Below are positions 58,194 to 64,000 of a DNA stretch of 64,000 nucleotides, in pieces. The notes beneath the pieces were generated by a model. That model saw only the letters and a list, made by a program, of their open reading frames with translations, had not been told where the DNA came from and did no database searches. This stretch comes from Phoma sp. XZ068. Lineage: Eukaryota > Ascomycota > Dothideomycetes > Pleosporales > Didymellaceae. A program made the position numbers and the translations under genes. Numbering within the stretch: the stretch's first letter is position 1; each line of letters starts with the position of its first letter. Location of the stretch: assembly GCA_004835665.1 (NCBI GenBank), contig RBKR01000008.1, positions 248,001-312,000 on the forward strand. The letters run 5' to 3'.

Positions 58194-60029
58194 ATGCGGC
58201 ATTCATTCCTCTTGGGGGTTACTGCCCTCTTCACTTCACAAGCTTTGGCTGGCGACAACAAGTGGCTTAGCCCCGAGTACAAGCAAATCTTCCAAAACCC
58301 TCTCCCGCTTCCAATTGACAAGAAACCTCTTTACACAATCACCAGTGCGAAAACGGGCAAGCCTATCAACTACTATGAAATCGAGGTCAAGCCATTCACG
58401 CAGCAGGTCTACCCTGGGTTGAAGCCAGCCAGGCTTGTCGGCTACGATGGCATGTCTCCTGGCCCTACTTTCCGCATGGAAAAGGGAGAAGAGGCTGTCG
58501 TACGATTCAAGAACTACGGGGACAAGGATCTTTCTGTTCACCTTCACGGTTCCTATAGCCGAGCACCGTTCGATGGTTGGGCTGAGGATGTGACTAAGCC
58601 CAATGAGTACAAGGACTACTACTACCCCAACCACCAGAGCGGTCGCACGCTGTGGTACCACGACCATGCTGTTCATCACACTGCTGAGAACGCATACTTT
58701 GGCCAAGCTGGCTTCTACATCCTGCATGACCCTGCCGAGGATGCTCTGGGCCTGCCATCTGGTCCAAAGTACGATGTCCCTCTTGCATTGTCTGCCAAGC
58801 AGTATAACAAGGACGGAACACTCTTCGATCCCAAGGACGAGACCACCTCACTCTGGGGCGATGTCATTCACGTCAACGGACAGCCATGGCCATTCCACAA
58901 GGTTGAGCCTCGCAAGTATCGTTTCCGATTCCTGGATGCGTCTATCAGCCGTGCCTTCAAGCTCACATTTGAGGCTGATGGCAAAGCCATTCCCTTCCAC
59001 GTCATCGGCGCCGATACAGGTCTTCTGACCAGCCCTGTGCAAACAAGCAACCTCGAGATTTCCATGGCCGAACGCTGGGAAGTCGTCTTTGACTTCAGCC
59101 AGTACGCTGGAAAGAACGTTACCCTCAAGAATGGCCGTGATGTCCAGCACGACGAAGATTACGCGGCCACCGACAAAGTGATGCAATTCGTCGTCGGCAC
59201 TACCGTTTCTAACCAAGATGGTAACGGCCCTCTCAAATCTAGCTTGCGCACTGTTCCTTTCCCACCAATGAAGAGCGGTGTCGACAGGAGCTTCAAGTTT
59301 GGCAGGACCAATGGCTTGTGGACTGTCAACGGTCGTACCTTCGCTGATGTCAACAACCGTATCTTGGCTAAGCCCGTGCGTGGCGCGGTTGAAGTTTGGG
59401 AGCTTGAAAACTCCAGCGGCGGTTGGTCTCACCCGGTTCACATTCACCTTGTCGACTTCCAGATCTTGTCTCGCACCGGTGGCAAGCGCCCTGTCCTTGA
59501 ATATGAAAAGAATGCACTTAAGGATGTTGTTCTTCTTGGCGAGAACGAGAAGGTCACAGTCATTGCACGCTACGCTCCTTATGATGGTGTCTACATGTTC
59601 CACTGCCACAACCTCATCCACGAGGATCACGACATGATGGCTGCATTCAATGTCAGCAGCCTGTCCGACTGGGGATATCCCGAGACTACCAAGTTCATCG
59701 ACCCTATGGAGGAGAAGTACCGTAGCAGGCCCATCAGCACCAATGATAACCAGCAGGGTGTCATTATTGACAAAATGAAGAAGTTTGAGGCTATGGAGGC
59801 TTACAGTGAGGTCGAAAAGCTCGAGGCGGCTCTTGAGTCTTACCATGCCAACGGACCTCCCAAGACTACCCTCTCTACTATCACAGTTAAATCCTCAACA
59901 CCTGCTGGCTCACCAACACCAACACCAGCCGGTTCAACTCCGACTCCCGCAATCACACCAGCGGCAAAGGTGGCAAGCACAAGCACAAAGACTGATGACA
60001 AGAAGGGAAAGAATACGACAAAAAAGTAA
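58194..60029 (+). CDS. Secreted multicopper oxidase, bilirubin oxidase type
   Basis: A single exon of 611 residues. Residues 1-19 (MRHSFLLGVTALFTSQALA) form a signal peptide. All four copper-binding motifs are intact: HLHGS (His116, His118), WYHDHAVHHT (His156, His158), HPVHIHLVDF (His413, His416, His418) and HCHNLIHEDHDMM (His470-Cys471-His472, His476, axial Met481). The HEDHDMM ending with Met as axial ligand is typical of bilirubin oxidases, which oxidise tetrapyrroles or phenolics with reduction of oxygen to water. The last ~60 residues are a Ser/Thr/Pro- and Lys-rich tail with SPTPTPAGSTPTPA, an extension likely to be O-glycosylated or to hold the enzyme at the wall. The substrate in vivo is unknown. 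Confidence 0.92.
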   Translation: MRHSFLLGVTALFTSQALAGDNKWLSPEYKQIFQNPLPLPIDKKPLYTITSAKTGKPINYYEIEVKPFTQQVYPGLKPARLVGYDGMSPGPTFRMEKGEEAVVRFKNYGDKDLSVHLHGSYSRAPFDGWAEDVTKPNEYKDYYYPNHQSGRTLWYHDHAVHHTAENAYFGQAGFYILHDPAEDALGLPSGPKYDVPLALSAKQYNKDGTLFDPKDETTSLWGDVIHVNGQPWPFHKVEPRKYRFRFLDASISRAFKLTFEADGKAIPFHVIGADTGLLTSPVQTSNLEISMAERWEVVFDFSQYAGKNVTLKNGRDVQHDEDYAATDKVMQFVVGTTVSNQDGNGPLKSSLRTVPFPPMKSGVDRSFKFGRTNGLWTVNGRTFADVNNRILAKPVRGAVEVWELENSSGGWSHPVHIHLVDFQILSRTGGKRPVLEYEKNALKDVVLLGENEKVTVIARYAPYDGVYMFHCHNLIHEDHDMMAAFNVSSLSDWGYPETTKFIDPMEEKYRSRPISTNDNQQGVIIDKMKKFEAMEAYSEVEKLEAALESYHANGPPKTTLSTITVKSSTPAGSPTPTPAGSTPTPAITPAAKVASTSTKTDDKKGKNTTKK

Positions 60030-60123
60030 TCGGGCAGAACAGTGGAGTTGTATATACTAGAATGGCTTTGTACATATTGCGGCATTATCACGAGACTATG
60101 AATTAATGAATCTATCACACTTC

Positions 60124-60142
60124 AAAAAAAAAAAAAAAAAAA
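60124..60142. repeat. A19 homopolymer 95 bp after the oxidase stop codon
   Basis: Nineteen A in a row in the plus strand, in the likely 3' untranslated or flanking region of the multicopper oxidase gene. Confidence 0.85.
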
Positions 60143-60719
60143 CTCCTCATACTTGCGACCAACCCGTGAAGAAGTGGTTTCTCTAATCTGTTCAAGTACT
60201 TGTCTGAAGAACGAACCTCTTGATCTTACACTCCAGGGGGTTGTTGCACACGTCAGTCTTGGTAGGCATCATCGTTCAGGAGTAAGTCACTTGACCACAT
60301 GTCACTTTGTGACTCGCACATTCCACCTGATCGTGTGATCTGACCTTGAGTCGTAGCCCTGTCAATTGATGACCGTGCTCCAGGGTAGATACGAGATACT
60401 GTAGCCACGCTTGATAGACCCCTTCAAAATGTCATTCCAAGGACGTGGGTCCTGGATGCGCAGAAGCAAGGGACCAACACTCTGGCAATATCTGTCCGCG
60501 GGTTCCACCACTCCGTCGGATCAGGTACATTTTTCTCCTCCAGGCCCAGGCAGTTCTATCCCCGACTCCAGTCTTCGCTTGATGACCCGGATCGACAGCC
60601 CTAACTTGCGCTACTAAAACCTCGCTAAATCTCAGCTCAGTCTACACTCTGCCAAGAACACCCCACTTGGTAAGCCCAAGCGAGTCGATAGTTCCATTCT
60701 AGGCAACTTCGATGATCTT

Positions 60720-60767
60720 TAGCCCCATCGAAGCTCAAACTTTAGCTAGCCCCATCGAAGCTCAAAC
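60720..60767. repeat. Direct repeat, 21 bp twice
   Basis: Two identical 21-bp copies at 60720-60740 and 60747-60767, each opening TAGCCCCATCG and ending AAGCTCAAAC, with 6 bp between. It lies in an otherwise gene-free stretch (60143-62016) and could be a footprint of an insertion or a slippage product. Confidence 0.8.
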
Positions 60768-61143
60768 GATTCGCCCTAACCTGAATTAGCATCCCTTTGC
60801 AATTCTAAGCTCTAGATCGCCGGGATGTACCCGCTGGTCGGCAGACCCAAACACCGAAATGTTGGAGAAGCATGTGGGAAAGGTCATTACCAGGGCCTTG
60901 GAATAGCAACACTTCTTTGTCTGATCGGAGATTTTGGCGGGTCGCGGAAAGCCGGCGGCAGTTAAAACAAAGAAATTAATTGTAAAGCACATTTCAACGG
61001 CGAGCAGTTAAGCTGCGCCTCAACTCGAACGTGCAATTGTCGATATTTTGCTGGTTGGACCCATGTACTGGCAGTTATTGTTATTGTATTGTTGCACTCA
61101 TTGGGTGGCAGGAAACTCCGCGATATACAAACATAGTCTGGTT

Positions 61144-61617
61144 CTAAGACCTGCGAGAGCTTACAAAAGACGTTGGAGGGTAGCTAAGTCCGGATTGACA
61201 CCAAGTCGAGATGGGACTTTCGATTTCTACAAGGGCTGTAAACCCTTTCCCAATCACTGACCCAAACTCAAGAGAGCATTCTGTTGAGATGTCCGTAAAA
61301 TGGACTCTATGCAGCCGCAAACGGGAAGCACAAGGCTTTCTCAAGTCCTGGTATTCTTGAGACATCTTCGCCCTTGCACACGCCCAGCACCAACCTCCAT
61401 CGGTTGAGCTGTTCTTGCACCACATGCAAGGCACATCCTGGTATTTGATGACCTTGCTGAGTGCTTCGCAGACGCTATTGGCAACTTCGTGGAAGGCTCC
61501 ATCATCCTGATTTGAGACTCTAGTTGTAGGTAGACCACTACACAGCTTCCTTGTGCCAGGCTGGTCGACAAGAGTGGAACTATGAGCGATGTTCGAAAGG
61601 GTTATTGGCCTGAGCAC
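61144..61617 (-). other. Possible gene fragment with a CxxC-x9-CxxC motif
   Basis: A minus-strand ORF with no ATG start carries VPCMWCKNSSTDGGWCWACA, that is Cys64-x2-Cys67-x9-Cys77-x2-Cys80, like a small zinc ribbon, preceded by an amphipathic helix (EVANSVCEALSKVIKYQ). I find no exon that gives it a start, so it is either the remnant of a gene, an exon of an unrecognised gene, or chance. No homologue is known to me. Confidence 0.25.
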
Positions 61618-62016
61618 GGTGAGGGCAACTACAACTCAAGGACATCAATGAGCCTTCAAAAAGCATGCAACAAGGATCAATCTTCCTTGAGTGCATGCGG
61701 AACTGTTCTCTACGTTTTGTCCTGCATAGCATGTCAGCCTTTGTTGCTGCTACAGCCGGATGATTCGTTGGAAACAAATGCAAAGTGCAGTCAGAGAGAA
61801 GATTGTAGATTCGTCAATGAAAGTGCCCTAGCGAATCGAGGAGTCCGACCGCAGAGCGATCTAACATTCCCAACTCAAGCTCGGCTCTATCTCCGCCTAA
61901 GGATGACGATAACGGTTCTCATCATTGCACAAAACACATGGGTATGGAGAAAGGTACGTACCTTGCATGGCGGCGTGCGAACTACTACCGCAACGGTGCA
62001 GTCGTGCACTTAAAGC

Positions 62017-62676
62017 TCAGTAGTCCAGGTCCACAGTATCGTCCTTCTGGACATCTGGTCCCTTAGCCTGGTGCCATGGGTCCCACTCATCACTCTCTTC
62101 GTCGTCGGCATGGTCTTTCTTTCGAGCTTGCTCGCGTTTGAACCTCTCGTCTCTCTTCTTGGCCTTGTACTTGTCACGGTTCCTCTTATTCTTGGCCTTT
62201 GTCCTTGGGCTGCTCGTCGTCCATTGCTGCATTTTCAGCTTGTCGACACGACCAGACGCGACCTTATCTGCTTCTAGGACTGTTGCGGGAGTGGCTTCGG
62301 AAACCGGAGGTTCGAGATCGGCCGACTCTTCAGCAGCAGACTCTTCTGCTTCACCCTCCTCGGAACCATCGCCATTGTCCCGTTGTTGCCTTCGTTTGCG
62401 AATGATAGCCTGGATTTCGGAGTGCCTGAACATCGCAATTTGTTCCTCGGTGAGTGCGCGCGGTGTGCCGTCTTCATAGTAGCCCAGACCAACTTCTTCC
62501 TCTTCATAATACTCCTCAGCAGCTTCCTCCACCCCATGGAGGATATGCTCAGGTGCAGGCGCGTGTGGGAAGTGTTTGGCGTGGAAATCGCGTAGATCAT
62601 CCTGAAATTCTTAGCGCGTTCTTGCAAAACATACATATGAACGTACCACGGTGACTGTAGGGAGTTGGAGCGCCAT
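62017..62676 (-). CDS. DUF3807 family protein
   Basis: Exons 62676-62647 and 62601-62017, with a 45-bp intron (GTACGT...TTTCAG), give 204 residues. Exon 1 encodes only MALQLPTVTV. Exon 2 opens DDLRDFHAKHFPHAPAPEHI, the conserved FHAKHFP signature I associate with DUF3807. An acidic stretch (EEAAEEYYEEEEVGLGYYED), the block TEEQIAMFRHSEIQAIIRKR and a Lys/Arg-rich basic stretch (KAKNKRNRDKYKAKKRDERF) follow. The tail ends DTVDLDY. A nuclear or nucleolar RNA-binding role is plausible from composition, not shown. Divergent from the FAS1 gene across 213 bp. Confidence 0.82.
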
Positions 62677-62889
62677 ACTGAAGGTTTGTAAGGGAGACTC
62701 AGTCGGCAAAGCCCTCTGCGGGGCAGATGTCACCCTTCTGTGAACATGGTGTGAAAGGCAGAAACTGCAGTTCCAAAGAAGGTCATCACTCGCGCGCTCA
62801 CGTGCGCTTGGCATTCCCGCGGCGATGACGTCTACCCCTCCGCGCGATATGTCCAGCAACACCTCCCAAGTGAAGGCCAGCCGATAACC

Positions 62890-64000
62890 ATGAGACTTTT
62901 CGCATATCCTCTTGCAAGCGTCTGCCTGTTCCTCGCATGCGCCGCCGAATCGCGACCCTTTGATACCATCCTAAAGTCGTTCAACGACCAATCACCCCTC
63001 CGAGACTATACTATGGCCTCTACGAACGATGCATCCACCGGAATCATCATATCTGATGTGATCGGAAAGGCGCAGAATATCGCTATCTTCAGCGGCCTAA
63101 CGCGCGACATTGATGCAGTCTCCGGGAGACTCGAGGATGCAGCGCAGAATGCTACAGTGCTTGCGCCAGACAACACTGTCATGAAGAACTTGAAGAGGAA
63201 GCCTTGGGAAGATCCAGAAGACTATAATGAGTTTGGTGCCCAGGCGTATGAAGGAACCAGCGGGTCAGATCGCGCGCACAGCAATCTCGAGCGGTTCGTG
63301 AAGAGACACATCATTCCAGAGAGTCCGTGGGAAGAAGGAAAGAAAATCAAGACACTCGCTGGGAACGAGGTCTGGTGGGAATCCAAGGATGGCCGAAAGA
63401 CGGTAAGTGTTGTGCATTACGGTGGTGGAGCCTCTTTTCGTCTCCACTCACAAGACTTTCCCCATGACACCGACATTATATTTTTTCTTTGGCTCAATAC
63501 TTCCATCAAATCACATCTGGATACGGTGAGGTGGCCGAGTTGGGTAAGTTCAACATATCACCGCTTCACACCTTCGATTCCTAACAACTTCACAGTTATG
63601 GCGCCAGGTTAAGGTCCTTCTCCTTAGCATTGCTTAGCAATAAGCTTCCTGGTCACGAAAGTGGCGCGGGTTCGAGTCCCGTCCTCATCAGCATTCGTTC
63701 GACTGTAGTCGAGCACTCCAGGATATCTTTTTTTGTCGTTGGTGGGTGGTGTGGGGGTGAATGTCCGGGTTGCGCTACTTAGCGACACCCGCCTCAGCCC
63801 TGCCACCTCGACTCTCTTTTTGGACCAACCATCGAAACCTGAACTTGCATCTTGCATCTACTTGTTCTACTCTGATTTGGGTTTTAGAGCCGACTCGCGC
63901 CATATTATTATTAATGCAGCATATGCTGACGATGTTCCACAGATCCAGCCCGGCAACATCGAAGTTACGAGCATTGCTGAGAAGGTCGCCAATGGCGAGA
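62890..64000 (+). CDS. Secreted fasciclin (FAS1) domain protein (3' end outside window)
   Basis: Exon 1 is 62890-63402, exon 2 starts at 63943 and runs off the window. The intron is 540 bp (GTAAGT at 63403, branch CTGAC, CCACAG at 63942), phase 0, and joins GRKT to IQPGNIEVTSIAEKVANGE. Residues 1-21 (MRLFAYPLASVCLFLACAAE) form a signal peptide. The FAS1 features are FDTILKSFNDQSPLRDYT, ISDVIGKAQNIAIFSGLTRD, ATVLAPDNTVMKNLKRKPWE and LERFVKRHIIPESP. Unspliced reading continues to a stop at 63612 with no family match. FAS1 proteins are cell-surface adhesion proteins or, in fungi, vacuolar/secreted proteins. The intron hosts a tRNA gene in the sense direction. Confidence 0.85.
63544..63595 (+). 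other. 52-bp spliceosomal-type intron in the tRNA D-loop
   Basis: It begins GTAAGTTCAAC, has CTAAC 13-17 bases before the 3' end and ends AACTTCACAG. It sits between G19 and U20 of the tRNA, right behind the A box. Length, donor, branch site and acceptor match the protein-gene introns of this window. It lacks the bulge-helix-bulge position of normal tRNA introns. Confidence 0.75.
63615..63646 (+). other. Canonical tRNA intron after anticodon position 37
   Basis: 32 nt between G37 (63614) and U38 (63647), the normal place for a eukaryotic nuclear tRNA intron removed by the tRNA splicing endonuclease. It contains a small hairpin ATTGC-TTA-GCAAT. The exact ends could shift by one base. Confidence 0.7.
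63728..63734 (+). terminator. RNA polymerase III terminator T7 of the tRNA gene
   Basis: Seven T in a row, 38 bases after the tRNA 3' end. A hairpin TCGAC-TGTA-GTCGA lies at 63699-63712 between the two. Confidence 0.7.

Larger units (their letters stand above)
63525..63690 (+). tRNA. tRNA-Leu(AAG) with two introns, nested in the FAS1 gene intron
   Basis: Acceptor stem GGTGAGG (63525-63531) pairs with CCTCATC (63683-63689), one G-U; discriminator A at 63690. A box TGGCCGAGTTGG is 63532-63543. D-stem GCC/GGC (63534-63536, 63600-63602). Anticodon stem CCAGG/CCTGG (63604-63608, 63648-63652) with loop TTAAGG...T and anticodon AAG at 63611-63613. Long variable arm CAC-GAAA-GTG, as in tRNA-Leu/Ser. 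T arm GCGGG-TTCGAGT-CCCGT holds the B box. The D-loop is broken by a 52-bp insert (63544-63595) and the anticodon loop by a 32-nt intron (63615-63646). With both removed, every stem forms. Discriminator A and class II shape support leucine. A T7 terminator follows. Confidence 0.85.

Noticed and set aside
61582..62013. Plus-strand ORF of 143 codons near DUF3807
   Set aside because: No domain, no signal peptide, composition like random frame; opposite strand to the more protein-like CxxC ORF.
1..64000. CRISPR arrays, operons, riboswitches, bacterial insertion sequences
   Set aside because: The window is eukaryotic with spliceosomal introns; no regularly spaced repeats or transposase were seen.

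Overview
The window is nuclear DNA of a filamentous ascomycete (Pezizomycotina). Dothideomycetes is my best guess from gene content and gene style, which is inference. Most introns are 44-64 bp with GTAAGT/GTATGT-like donors, CTAAC/CTGAC branch sites and CAG/TAG acceptors. Genes lie on both strands, and several pairs are divergent across 200-460 bp. Coordinates of spliced genes are given as full spans, with the exons I worked out by hand listed in each entry; every exon set listed keeps one open frame unless stated.

Region 1 to about 30.8 kb is conserved housekeeping DNA: the 3' end of a DUF7896 gene, a small hydrophilic protein, a divergent pair of TFIID subunits (TAF3-like and TAF7), a ZC3H3-type CCCH zinc-finger protein, a Sel1-repeat protein with a very long last intron, a bZIP factor with a predicted membrane segment, the splicing factor Prp4, the mitochondrial phosphatase Ptc7, the kinase Mps1, the cleavage/polyadenylation factor Cft1 and an LMBD1-type transporter. 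Transcription, splicing and 3'-end processing are all represented, but I see no operon-like logic beyond shared divergent promoters.

Region 31-46 kb is accessory-like: a secreted choice-of-anchor B protein, two 2EXR/F-box-like genes, an MFS transporter with an apparent frameshift, a secreted proline-repeat protein with a degenerate zinc-peptidase motif, a four-exon orphan gene, an AT-rich stretch, and one member of a paralogous pair whose partner lies at 53.6 kb. Region 46-54.5 kb returns to conserved genes (Rsc4-like bromodomain protein, a CaM kinase, a small membrane protein, a DUF1294 protein). From 54.5 to 62 kb the window is sparse, with one bilirubin-oxidase-type multicopper oxidase.

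The most striking item is at the right edge. A FAS1-domain gene carries a 540-bp intron that holds a complete tRNA-Leu(AAG) gene in the sense direction. The tRNA has the usual intron next to the anticodon and, in addition, a 52-bp insert in the D-loop with all the hallmarks of a spliceosomal intron (GTAAGT, CTAAC, CACAG). Removing both gives a fully paired class II tRNA.
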